DNA of 55,409 nucleotides from positions 1-55,409 of the forward strand of contig JAAWDM010000028.1 in assembly GCA_022793795.1 (NCBI GenBank), given 5' to 3'. The notes under the pieces are model-generated. The model did no database searches, had not been told where the DNA came from, and worked only from the letters and a program-made list of their open reading frames with translations. Positions within the stretch are counted from its first letter, which is position 1, and each line of letters begins with the position of its first letter. The position numbers and the translations under genes were made by a program. Of the stretch, positions 1 through 7,296 are shown piece after piece. The stretch comes from Bacillota bacterium (GTDB lineage: Bacteria; Bacillota; Clostridia; Peptostreptococcales; Anaerovoracaceae).

Positions 1-210
1 GAGGAATTGGACAGCCGCCGTCAGGCCCTTGCCAGCGAGATTGCCAAGCTGACCGCCGAGGCCGTGTCCCCGGAGCAGATTGACACGATTTCCAATTATC
101 TGGATGATTGGGAGAATGTCAGCTTTGAGGACAAGCAGCAAGTGGTGGATTTGATGATTACAGTCATTCGCGCCACCAGCGAGAAGCTGCAAATTGAATG
201 GAAAATCTGA
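1..210 (+). CDS. Large serine recombinase, C-terminal end (partial)
   Basis: The reading frame is open from the first base of the window to a TGA at 208-210, so only about 69 C-terminal residues are present. The tail, with 'TAEAVSPEQIDTI', a 'DDWENVSFEDKQQVVD' stretch and the ending 'EKLQIEWKI', is the pattern I associate with the C-termini of large serine recombinases (TnpX/TndX type) that move integrative elements and phages in Clostridia. The catalytic serine domain, recombinase domain and zinc ribbon lie outside the window, so activity cannot be judged. The gene ends about 50 bp from the point where the neighbouring thiolase loses its frame, the usual position of such a recombinase at one end of its element. 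What I see is the tail; the mobile-element role is inferred from family and position. Confidence 0.75.
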   Translation, partial: EELDSRRQALASEIAKLTAEAVSPEQIDTISNYLDDWENVSFEDKQQVVDLMITVIRATSEKLQIEWKI

Positions 211-266
211 CGGCGGGCATACCGTCAGAACATTATCTTTTTATGCCCTTGTCCATCGTAGTTCAT
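211..266. other. Inferred mobile-element boundary (att junction)
   Basis: The stretch between the recombinase stop (210) and the last recognisable thiolase codon. Thiolase homology, read on the minus strand, is lost after a Gly-Lys-Phe-Asp-Glu sequence whose codons end near 262-266; the next seven codons look unrelated. The element/chromosome crossover of a serine recombinase would be expected here. The core dinucleotide cannot be fixed without the other end of the element or an empty site. Confidence 0.45.
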
Positions 267-864
267 CAAATTTACCTTCAGCCTGGGCCTTTGCCATCTT
301 CTTCTGACTGTCCAGGGCAAAGGCATCCTGCTCCTCCCGAGTGATACCATATTTTGCGGCCACGTTTTCAGCGGTCAATCCCATATTCAGGTCAGGATAC
401 AGGGCTTTTGGCTGGACGATGGTAACCCCATGGGTAAAAGTGTCGTACAGCGGTTTATCACCAGCCCGAAGGGGTGCATATCTGGCCGATGGGTCCAGAT
501 AGTAGGTCAGGCGAGACATGACCTCCACACCGCCTGCACAGATGATATCAGCCTCTCCGGAAGCGATTTCATACATGGCGCTCATAACTGCTTGGAGGGA
601 AGAGGCACATTGGCGGTCTACCGTATAGGCAGGTACCTCGATAGGGACGCCAGCCAGAAGGGCGGCACAGCGAGACACATTAGGGGTGTACCCATAGACG
701 TCTCCCATGATGACCTGATCCAGCATGTCCAGGGAAATACTCGAGCGATTAGCAGCCTCTTTGATGACGGCAGCGCATAAGTCCTGGGCTTCCACAGTTT
801 TAAAACTGCCCAGATAAGCGCCGACAGCAGTTCTGACAGCGCCAGTAATTACAATATTTTTCAT
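241..864 (-). pseudogene. Acetyl-CoA acetyltransferase, 5' half, truncated
   Basis: Encodes 207 residues, against about 390 for a complete thiolase. The N-terminal half is well preserved: an initial beta strand with 'AVRTAVG', the nucleophile Cys86 in 'DRQCASSLQAV', and 'CAGGVEVMSR'. Homology then stops at 'EGKFDE' and the frame ends seven codons later, so the C-terminal lobe with the catalytic His and second Cys is missing. It starts at ATG 864 with a good AAAGGAG. It follows the CoA-transferase and crotonase genes and was probably the third gene of that operon. The break coincides with the end of the mobile element at the left edge, so the missing half probably lies at the far end of that element. 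A full thiolase gene is present at 9833. Confidence 0.8.
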
Positions 865-891
865 AAGTATAGCTCCTTTATGCTCTATGTT

Positions 892-2210
892 TTAGTAAAT
901 GATGCCTGCCTTTTTTGCATCAAAGGTGAGTTGATCGCGGAAGGACGGATGAGCGATGCTGATCAGTTTTTTCGCTCTAGTCGGCAGGTCGTCTCCAAAC
1001 AGATTGACACAACCATATTCAGTAACAACGTATTGTACGTCAGAGCGAAGGGTATCCACAGCAGCGCCTTCTGGCAGACTGAGAACGATTTTTGATTGAA
1101 GAACACCCTTTTTCTCCAGGGTAGAAGGCATGGCTACAAAGGACTTGCCTCCCTTGGATTGAGAAGCGCCTCTGACGAAATCCACATGGCCGCCGGTGCC
1201 GCTGAAATGACGGAAGCCAATACTGCCGGTGCAGATTTGACCGCCTAAATCCACGCTGAGAGCGTTGTTGACGGAGATCATCTTGTCATTTTTCACAATG
1301 TTTTGTACGTTGTTGGTAAAGCTGTACGGTGCAAAATATAATTCCTTGTTTTGATTGCAGTAGTCGTACTGAGCCTGGTTGCCCAAGGTGAAACCAGCAA
1401 CGCTGACCCCTGGCATAAAGGTTTTTTTGCATTGGTAATGACGCCGATATTGTGCAGATAGGCCATGGATTCGGTGAACATTTCCGAATGAACACCCAGG
1501 TTCCTCTTGTCCTTCAGCCCATAGCCGATGGCATTGGCCATGCCGCCTAGCCCTAACTGAATGGTGGCCTCATCAGGAATCAGATCAATGATATGGTCTG
1601 CAATAGATCTGTCAATGTCAGTGACCTCTGTCATTGGGTACAGGGGAATTGGTGTATCTGACTCTACAATCGCTGCGATTTGATTGATGTGAACGTTTAG
1701 TTCCGGATGACCAAAAGCTTTTGGGATATTGTTGTTGACTTGAGCAATGATTTTTTTGGAACTTTCCACTACAGCTGGCATGAAGCCCGCGCCTAGAGGA
1801 CCGATATTGCAGTAGCCGTTTTCATCTGGCGGTGTCACATTGATAACCCCTACATCTGGCTGTACCCGTTCCATCATAAATCTTCTGTAATGGTTAAACT
1901 GCATAGGAACAAAGGTAACTGTCTTTGCAGCATATCCCTTTCTTTCGTATCCACCGAAGAAGAAACACTGATAGCGAATTTGCTCCTCAGTAAGTTCTGG
2001 GTCGTCTAAAGGTAAATAGTCGGTAATGAGATTACCGTTTAGGGTGATGCCCTTTAGATCACCCTCTTTGATTTTTTGAAACATTGCGGTGAGCGGTGTT
2101 ACAGCGCAGGCAAGTCCGCCCAGAGCAACTGTATCTCCGTCCTTGATAATTGCATCGACTGCCTCCCTGGCAGTCATAACTTTTTGCTTATATAAAGCTG
2201 TCCAGTCCAT
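892..2210 (-). pseudogene. Acetyl-CoA hydrolase/transferase family CoA-transferase, frameshifted
   Basis: Resembles the 4-hydroxybutyrate / butyryl-CoA:acetate CoA-transferase family (about 435 residues), which moves CoA between acetate and an acyl acid. Two overlapping frames carry the protein. The N-terminal part (2210 to about 1420) has 'GVINVTPPDENGYCNIGP', 'IQLGLGGMANAIG' and 'LGVHSEMFTESM', the last in the region of the catalytic glutamate of this family. The C-terminal part (about 1420 to 892) has 'SVNNALSVDLGGQICTGSIG', 'GGHVDFVRGA' and 'YVVTEYG'. The switch point is a run of seven A (minus strand; T7 at 1422-1428 on plus). An eighth A would restore one frame from end to end. This may be a real mutation, a homopolymer assembly error or slippage. 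The gene follows the crotonase and starts at ATG 2210 with AAGGAGG. Confidence 0.8.
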
Positions 2211-2282
2211 GAAATTCCTCCTTAAAGTGTGATTTGTGATTGAAGTAACAGCTTTAAGGCGGAAAGCGCTTTGACCGGAATT

Positions 2283-3071
2283 TTATTTACCAGTAAAATT
2301 AGCTTTTCTCTTTTCTCCGAAAGCAAAAACACCTTCCTTGAAATCCTCTGTGTATCCACAGGCCATCTGTTTTTCACATTCCAGGGCAGTATATTCGTCA
2401 TATCCCTTAAACTGGCTCTCAAAGATTAGTTCTTTCATGTAGCCATAGGATACCAGGGGGCCATGGGCTAACTTATGAGCCAGCCTTTTAGTTGCCTCTT
2501 CCAATTCTTCAAGTGGGCAGACTTGATAGACAAAGCCGTAGTCCTTACCCTCTTGAGCAGTCACCGGCGTTCCTAGCATGGCTAGGTGGGTAGCCCGATT
2601 CAGCCCCAAAGAGCGTGTTAGCAGGAAGAGACCGCCGGCATCAGGAATGAGACCAATATTGACAAAGGCTTGAATAAACTTGCTGTTTTCGGCAGCGATA
2701 CAGAAATCACAGGCCACAGCGATGTTAAAGGCAGCGCCGGCTACCGCGCCGAATACAGAAGCGATGACTGGCTTTTTCATCTTCTTGATGGTGTAGGAAA
2801 CCTGACTGATGGGTCCCACTGTCTTATCAAAGATGACCACATCCTTTTTTGCCCCTTCGATCATTTCTCCCACGTCGCCACCGCCGCTGAAGGCTCTGCC
2901 ATTGGCGCTGATGACAACAACGTGTACATCGTCGTCTTTTTCCGATTCTTTCAGGGCCCTTAGTACATCCAGAATCATGGTCTCATTAAAGGCATTGAGA
3001 TTCTGCGGTGTATTGAGGGTAATCGTTGCGATATGATTCTCTACCGCATATAGAATGTTTGTGTACTGCAT
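2283..3071 (-). CDS. Crotonase-family protein, PaaG-like enoyl-CoA isomerase
   Basis: 262 residues from ATG 3071, chosen because a perfect AAGGAGGT lies just upstream (3077-3084) and a sigma-54 promoter sits 36 bp away; the longer open frame to 3266 is low-complexity and would begin upstream of that promoter. The crotonase fold is clear: 'SANGRAFSGGGDVGEM' (oxyanion hole) and 'GAVAGAAFNIAVACDF'. The two catalytic glutamates of enoyl-CoA hydratases appear to be replaced (Asn116 and Phe136 by my alignment), whereas 'GLIPDAGG' keeps the Asp (Asp144) used by PaaG-type isomerases. I therefore favour double-bond isomerisation or a related CoA-ester reaction over hydration. It is the first gene of a three-gene operon with the CoA-transferase and thiolase and the only intact one. 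Confidence 0.8.
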   Translation of the reverse strand: MQYTNILYAVENHIATITLNTPQNLNAFNETMILDVLRALKESEKDDDVHVVVISANGRAFSGGGDVGEMIEGAKKDVVIFDKTVGPISQVSYTIKKMKKPVIASVFGAVAGAAFNIAVACDFCIAAENSKFIQAFVNIGLIPDAGGLFLLTRSLGLNRATHLAMLGTPVTAQEGKDYGFVYQVCPLEELEEATKRLAHKLAHGPLVSYGYMKELIFESQFKGYDEYTALECEKQMACGYTEDFKEGVFAFGEKRKANFTGK

Positions 3072-3106
3072 AGTTACCTCCTTTTTTCCCTTTGCACATA
3101 ACGAGT

Positions 3107-3122
3107 AGCAATCTTCATGCCA
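3107..3122 (-). promoter_or_regulatory. Sigma-54 promoter of the crotonase operon
   Basis: On the minus strand the sequence reads TGGCATGAAGATTGCT, a full match to the -24/-12 consensus (TGGCAy-N6-TTGCw) with correct GG-to-GC spacing. The start site would fall near 3095, upstream of the AAGGAGGT at 3077-3084. No enhancer-binding protein gene adjoins it in this window. Confidence 0.8.
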
Positions 3123-3209
3123 CATGAAATACACCCAAAATTCCCTTTTCAAGAGAAGGAGAAGAGACAATATTAAGGAAGATATGTTTTGCAGAGAGAA
3201 AAAGAAAAA

Positions 3210-3294
3210 GAACAAAAGAGAACATTTTACGCCGTGAAATAAACAATTATGAACAAAAATAGACATAAAATATCCTGATATGATAAAAAGTGTT
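3210..3294. promoter_or_regulatory. Candidate activator-binding region between divergent sigma-54 promoters
   Basis: Between the two divergent sigma-54 promoters, GAACA occurs at 3210, 3220 and 3250 and its inverse TGTTC at 3290. The offsets of 10, 30 and 40 bp are whole helical turns. This is the expected place for upstream activator sites shared by both promoters, but the short AT-rich motif makes it a weak call. No gene is visible in 3072-3442. Confidence 0.3.
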
Positions 3295-3327
3295 CAAAAA
3301 GAGCGGGTTTTTCCACAAAAAAACGTG

Positions 3328-3343
3328 TGGCATGTATTTTGCA
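3328..3343 (+). promoter_or_regulatory. Sigma-54 promoter of the symporter operon
   Basis: TGGCATGTATTTTGCA is a perfect -24/-12 element. Transcription would start near 3355, leaving a leader of roughly 90 nt before the small membrane protein at 3443. It diverges from the crotonase promoter, so degradation and uptake genes were probably co-activated. Confidence 0.8.
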
Positions 3344-3442
3344 CTAGGGATAGGGTGTGATTGAATTGACAGCTGCAAGAGGAACGTTCCAAGAAGTAAA
3401 AGTAGTTTCGTAAATTAGTAAGAGGAAAGAAGAGGTTTAAGT

Positions 3443-3664
3443 ATGGAGAAAAAAGGATTTTTTAAGATGAATAAGATCACATTGCTTCTCCTTGCGATCA
3501 TTTTGATTTTAGATATCGTCATGTTTGTACCTGGCGTTTATTATGCAAAGACAGCTTTTGGAACTTCGATGCCTTTTGTTATCGTAAATATTGTGTTGTT
3601 CCTAGCGCCATCGCTGGCATTGGTAGATGCGTTTATTAAGAGCGCTCAGGAAAAGAAAAAATAG
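3443..3664 (+). CDS. Small two-helix membrane protein preceding symporter
   Basis: 73 residues with two hydrophobic segments (about 11-31 and 43-62), a charged N-terminus rich in Lys and a Lys-rich tail. I do not recognise a named family. It lies 18 bp before a sodium:solute symporter gene in the same transcription unit, under the sigma-54 promoter at 3328-3343. Small membrane proteins upstream of symporters of this superfamily are common and may be accessory subunits; that role is inferred from position only. Start ATG 3443 follows a purine-rich AGGAAAGAAGAGG. Confidence 0.65.
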   Translation: MEKKGFFKMNKITLLLLAIILILDIVMFVPGVYYAKTAFGTSMPFVIVNIVLFLAPSLALVDAFIKSAQEKKK

Positions 3665-3682
3665 GGAAAGGAGTAGAAGGAG

Positions 3683-4892
3683 ATGACACAACAGATTGAA
3701 ATTATTATTGCATTAGTCATTTATTTTGCAATTTGTATTGGACTTGGCGTGTATTCTATGATTAAAACTAGAAATGCCGATACCCATGACTATCTCACAG
3801 CCGGCGGAAATGTAAGCTGGGTTGTAAATGCGGTTTGTATCTTTGCTGCCTTTAACTCTGTCGGCGCCTTGATGGGAAATTTGGGTCTTTCTTATGCCAA
3901 TAGCTGGGGGTATATGAACACCCTATGCGTAGGTACTGCCACAGGTATGTTTTTTTCAGCTATGTTTGTAGCAGGCCCTCTGAGAAATCTGAGAATCGCC
4001 ACAGTACCAGAGTTTTTAAGAAAGAGATATCATTTAAAGTCCTTAAATATCATCGCGCCGGTGGTTCTCATCTGTACGACCACAGTTTATCAGCAACGAG
4101 TCCTTCCCTTGGCTGACCTTTGTAGGAGGCTTTATGGGATGGATGTTTGTAAATACCTGTCTGCCTCATTCCATTATGCGTGTATTTACAGCAAAGACAG
4201 AAAAATCTGGAAGAATTGCTTTAGGCGTAGGTGCGCTGCTCATTGGCGGATTCGCTGTGCTGGCTAATATTATCATTCCGGCTGCCGGCGTAGTGCTCCA
4301 TGACGGCGCGGACTTAGGCGCAGAAACCGATTATGTATTTATGGATGTTATCGACGCCATATTCCCAGCCTGGTTCCAGGCCATCGTTTATGCAGGCGTA
4401 TTTGCAGCAGTAATGTCTTCTGTATCCGGTATGCTGCTGTCCATCGGTTCGGCTGTATCCTATGACCTGATAGAGACCTTAAGACCGAATACCGATTCCA
4501 AGAAGGTAAAGGCCATCTCCAAATGGGCTATCGTTATCTTTGGCGCCATTTCAGCCATATTGGCTCTGAATCCGCCTGCCCTGCTGACCATACTGTATTC
4601 TTCGGCTATGGGAGTGTTGGCTTCTGGTCTGGCTGCACCGCTGGTTTTGGGACTGTGGTGGAAGCGTATGAACAAGTATGGCGCCCTGGCATCACTGATC
4701 GGCGGAGCCGGTTTGTGGGTCGGATTGTTCCTGTGGTCGGATCTGCCGTCGCTGGCCCCAAGCGCTTTTGCCATTCCAGTATCCTGGATTTTGGCTGTGG
4801 TTGTCAGCCTGCTGACACCGCCATCCAGCGATGAGGAGCTACGCAGAGTCACCATCGCCCACGAGCGTATGCTCAGCGATGAAGAAAAGTAA
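3683..4892 (+). pseudogene. Sodium:solute symporter (SSS family), internally deleted
   Basis: The first frame (3683 to about 4085) encodes the N-terminal third with 'DYLTAGGNVSWVVNAVCIFA' and several membrane helices up to 'LNIIAPVVLICTTTVY'. The second frame, readable from about 4088 to 4892, resumes at 'FPWLTFVGGFMGWMFVNT', which corresponds to the mid-protein helix of SSS carriers ('GQPH' region), and runs to a normal C-terminus. Together they make about 400 residues against 480-500 for the family, so roughly 100 residues seem missing at the frame change. A deletion that also shifts frame is the simplest explanation, and the product is unlikely to transport. The substrate was probably an organic acid or amino acid used by the divergent CoA-ester operon. 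Confidence 0.75.
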
Positions 4893-4920
4893 CATGATGG
4901 GCTAAAAATATGATGCAAAA

Positions 4921-4962
4921 AATGGAGTCGCCCTTCAAGCAGTGGAGGGCGACTCCATTTTG
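4921..4962. terminator. Bidirectional intrinsic terminator after symporter
   Basis: AATGGAGTCGCCCT (4921-4934) pairs perfectly with AGGGCGACTCCATT (4946-4959). A-rich sequence precedes and T-rich sequence follows the stem, so it could stop transcription from both sides. Confidence 0.8.
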
Positions 4963-4992
4963 TAATCTATAAAAAACCTCTGTAACGACAAT

Positions 4993-5249
4993 GATGTAGC
5001 AAAACGTATTTTTCTCTCTGTAATACACGATATGTCAAGGGGCGCATACCTATTTTTCTCAGATTTGGAGACAAACGTGTATTTGATCATTTAAATTGTT
5101 GGATAATACACGATGTTTAGTAAAATACCGTGTATGGGTTGCAAAAAATTCTGCCTGTCTACACGTTATACTTTTACTGAACATGATTTACCATCAAAAA
5201 TAACCTCAAAGCGTGTATTTTCCAAGAGAGATTTTAAATGGTTACACCC
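4993..5249. repeat. AATACACG/CGTGTATT array element, copy A
   Basis: Intergenic between the convergent symporter and patatin genes. It contains AATACACG at 5022, CGTGTATT at 5076, AATACACG at 5105, CGTGTAT at 5129, TACACG at 5160 and CGTGTATT at 5212, plus weaker flanking half-sites TGTA (4995) and TACACC (5243). Inward-facing pairs form three potential stem-loops, the middle one with the conserved right arm ATACCGTGTAT. The distance from each CGTGTATT to the next TACACG is 31 bp. The same arrangement recurs at 42548 and 48443. I do not recognise the family. Confidence 0.75.
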
Positions 5250-5285
5250 ATCCTTGCGGCAAAGGATAGACCAAAGGTCAGCCTT

Positions 5286-6425
5286 CTACATCAGTTGATA
5301 TTTCTCCAGGAATCGGCCGGCCAGAATGTATTCAGGGAAGAGACGAAGGGCGGCTCTAGTGAGGAACGGGCTGTCTGGTCCCTTTTCTCTAAGGTTTTCT
5401 GCAATGAGCAGAGTCAGAAAACGCTTGTTGGCCACAGAGCGAAGACTTTTAAAGAATTCCAGGGTGCTGCCAACCTTTAGAGCCGCGCTGCGATAGTTTG
5501 TCAAGGCGCCATGGAATTCATCGCTCATGTTGGCGATATCCTTTTTTAGAATATCGGTGAATACTTCCTTGGTATAGATTAGACATGGGTCAAGCTCAAA
5601 GACTCGAGCTGCTGCATCGGCCATCTTGGTAGTGGTCTTATCAAAGGTGGAGCGGGCGAAGGTATAATATTCACCGTCAAATACACGATAGGTTTTCATG
5701 GTATCCAGGTATCCAAGGCGCATAATGCGGCGGGCATGGTCAGTATCGAAAATCAGGGTACTGCCCAAATTCCATTTGGATTCAATCAGGGTAAGGTTAG
5801 GCGTATCTTTTAGGGCCTGGCGGTCGACAATTCCCATGGCGTTCAAATAGACCGCAATAATTTCATCGGCCCCTTTTTTCAGCGCCATCTGAATGGGCAT
5901 TACATCGGCATAACCGCCGTCAATGTATTCTTTTCCATCGATGGTATAGCTGTGAAGGGCGGGATAAAGAGAAGCGCTGGCCATCACATGATCGATAAGC
6001 TGTCCAGGTTTCATATCCTCCTTAAATACATAGTGAGGTGCAAAATTTGGAAGTTCCACCATAACGATGCCAAAATCCACGGGTGAGCGGCGTACTTTAT
6101 CTTCATCAATGTATTTTTCCATCAGTTTTTTTAGCCCCGAAGTGCCGGCGCCTTTGCTTGCAATGATTTCACGAACATATTCAATGGGCTGGATGCCTTG
6201 CTCCACGTCGAATACCATATGGGTTTCTATCTCTTTCCAGAGTTTGATGGTAAGCTCCAAATCGCCTTGAGCCACCATGGCGCCGTTGATAGCGCCAACC
6301 GAAGTGCCGGTAACGATGTCAATATGCTTACCCAGTTCAGCAAGGGCTTGCCAAGCTCCAGCTTCATAAGCGCCGCGGGAGCCGCCGCCGGAAAGTACCA
6401 GGGCGGTCTTTGTTTTCTTAGCCAT
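5286..6425 (-). CDS. Patatin-like phospholipase
   Basis: About 379 residues. It is a cytoplasmic serine acyl hydrolase of the bacterial patatin family, thought to deacylate phospholipids. The N-terminus carries the glycine-rich oxyanion loop 'LSGGGSRGAYEAG', then the nucleophile elbow 'GTSVGA' (G-x-S-x-G) near residue 44, and the catalytic Asp in 'DGGYADVMP' near residue 170. These make the Ser-Asp dyad. I prefer ATG 6425 over the in-frame ATG at 6434, because the AAAGG is 9-12 bp from the former and touches the latter. It stands alone, convergent with the symporter pseudogene and divergent from the Sir2 gene. The physiological lipid is unknown. Confidence 0.85.
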   Translation of the reverse strand: MAKKTKTALVLSGGGSRGAYEAGAWQALAELGKHIDIVTGTSVGAINGAMVAQGDLELTIKLWKEIETHMVFDVEQGIQPIEYVREIIASKGAGTSGLKKLMEKYIDEDKVRRSPVDFGIVMVELPNFAPHYVFKEDMKPGQLIDHVMASASLYPALHSYTIDGKEYIDGGYADVMPIQMALKKGADEIIAVYLNAMGIVDRQALKDTPNLTLIESKWNLGSTLIFDTDHARRIMRLGYLDTMKTYRVFDGEYYTFARSTFDKTTTKMADAAARVFELDPCLIYTKEVFTDILKKDIANMSDEFHGALTNYRSAALKVGSTLEFFKSLRSVANKRFLTLLIAENLREKGPDSPFLTRAALRLFPEYILAGRFLEKYQLM

Positions 6426-6567
6426 GTATTTCATCCTTTCAAAGATTTTTACTTCACAGATTTTTTAGGGAATCTTCTACCCAAAGTTTACCATAAGTGA
6501 TATACTAGTATCCAGTGAAAATTTAGTTAAAATATTACCTGTGAGCGGAAGCAGAAGGAGGGACACC

Positions 6568-7296
6568 ATGAAGGAAAGATTAAAAGCCATTGTAGAAGAA
6601 AGCCAAAGCATTGTCTTTTTTGGCGGTGCAGGAGTTTCTACAGAAAGCAATATTCCCGATTTTCGTTCGGAATCGGGGCTCTATCAGGCCCAGCAGCAGT
6701 ATGGAAGATCACCGGAGGAGATGCTTTCGCATACTTTTTTTATACGACATATGGAAACCTTTTTCGATTACTATAAGAAGAATTTACTCTATCCGAAAGC
6801 GCAGCCCAATGAAGCCCATTTAGCCTTAGCGCGGATGGAAAAGGCAGGGAAGGTAAAGGCTATAGTGACCCAAAATATCGACGGACTTCACCAAAAAGCG
6901 GGCAGCGAGCAGGTATATGAACTCCATGGTTCCGTTCTACGCAATTATTGTATGAAATGTCACACCTTTCATACCATGGAATATGTCATGGACGAGGGAA
7001 ATTGTCAAAACGGAGTGCCGAAGTGCAGCGTGTGCGGCGGTATTGTAAAGCCGGACGTGGTGCTGTATGAGGAAGCGCTTGATGAGGATTGCATAAACGG
7101 AGCAGTGGAGGCCATTGCTGCTGCGGATACCCTTATCATTGGGGGAACTTCTCTGGTGGTTTATCCTGCCGCCGGTTTAATTCGATATTTTCGGGGTAAA
7201 AATTTAGTGTTAATCAATAAATCGGTAACGCCGTATGACGACCAAGCGGATTTAGTGATTCATGAATCCATAGGAAAGGTAATGAAAGACTTATGA
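6568..7296 (+). CDS. cobB: NAD-dependent protein deacylase, Sir2 family
   Basis: 242 residues. It removes acyl groups from lysines with NAD+ in the cytoplasm. Visible motifs in order: 'FFGGAGVSTESNIPDFRS' (NAD binding), 'TQNIDGLHQKAG' (catalytic core), 'ELHGS' with the catalytic His, two CxxC pairs of the zinc ribbon ('CMKC', 'CSVC'), 'VKPDVVLYEE' and 'GGTSLVVYPAA'. Length is normal for class U/III bacterial sirtuins. ATG 6568 is chosen because GGAGGG lies 6 bp upstream; the longer open frame from GTG 6541 includes that ribosome binding site. Its stop overlaps the surE start by four bases (ATGA), so the two are translationally coupled. Confidence 0.9.
   Translation: MKERLKAIVEESQSIVFFGGAGVSTESNIPDFRSESGLYQAQQQYGRSPEEMLSHTFFIRHMETFFDYYKKNLLYPKAQPNEAHLALARMEKAGKVKAIVTQNIDGLHQKAGSEQVYELHGSVLRNYCMKCHTFHTMEYVMDEGNCQNGVPKCSVCGGIVKPDVVLYEEALDEDCINGAVEAIAAADTLIIGGTSLVVYPAAGLIRYFRGKNLVLINKSVTPYDDQADLVIHESIGKVMKDL

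Noticed and set aside
880..1095. Plus-strand open frames across the thiolase and CoA-transferase region
   Set aside because: They lie antisense to well-conserved protein sequence and have no ribosome binding sites.
3072..3266. N-terminal extension of the crotonase
   Set aside because: Phe/Leu-rich low complexity, and it would begin upstream of the sigma-54 promoter; AAGGAGGT marks ATG 3071.
4993..5249. CRISPR array
   Set aside because: Repeats are 8-mers in alternating orientation with non-uniform spacing and no cas genes nearby.
5680..5687. Another AATACACG repeat motif inside the patatin gene
   Set aside because: Single octamer within coding sequence, with no partner half-sites at the 31 or 22 bp spacings. 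Chance match.
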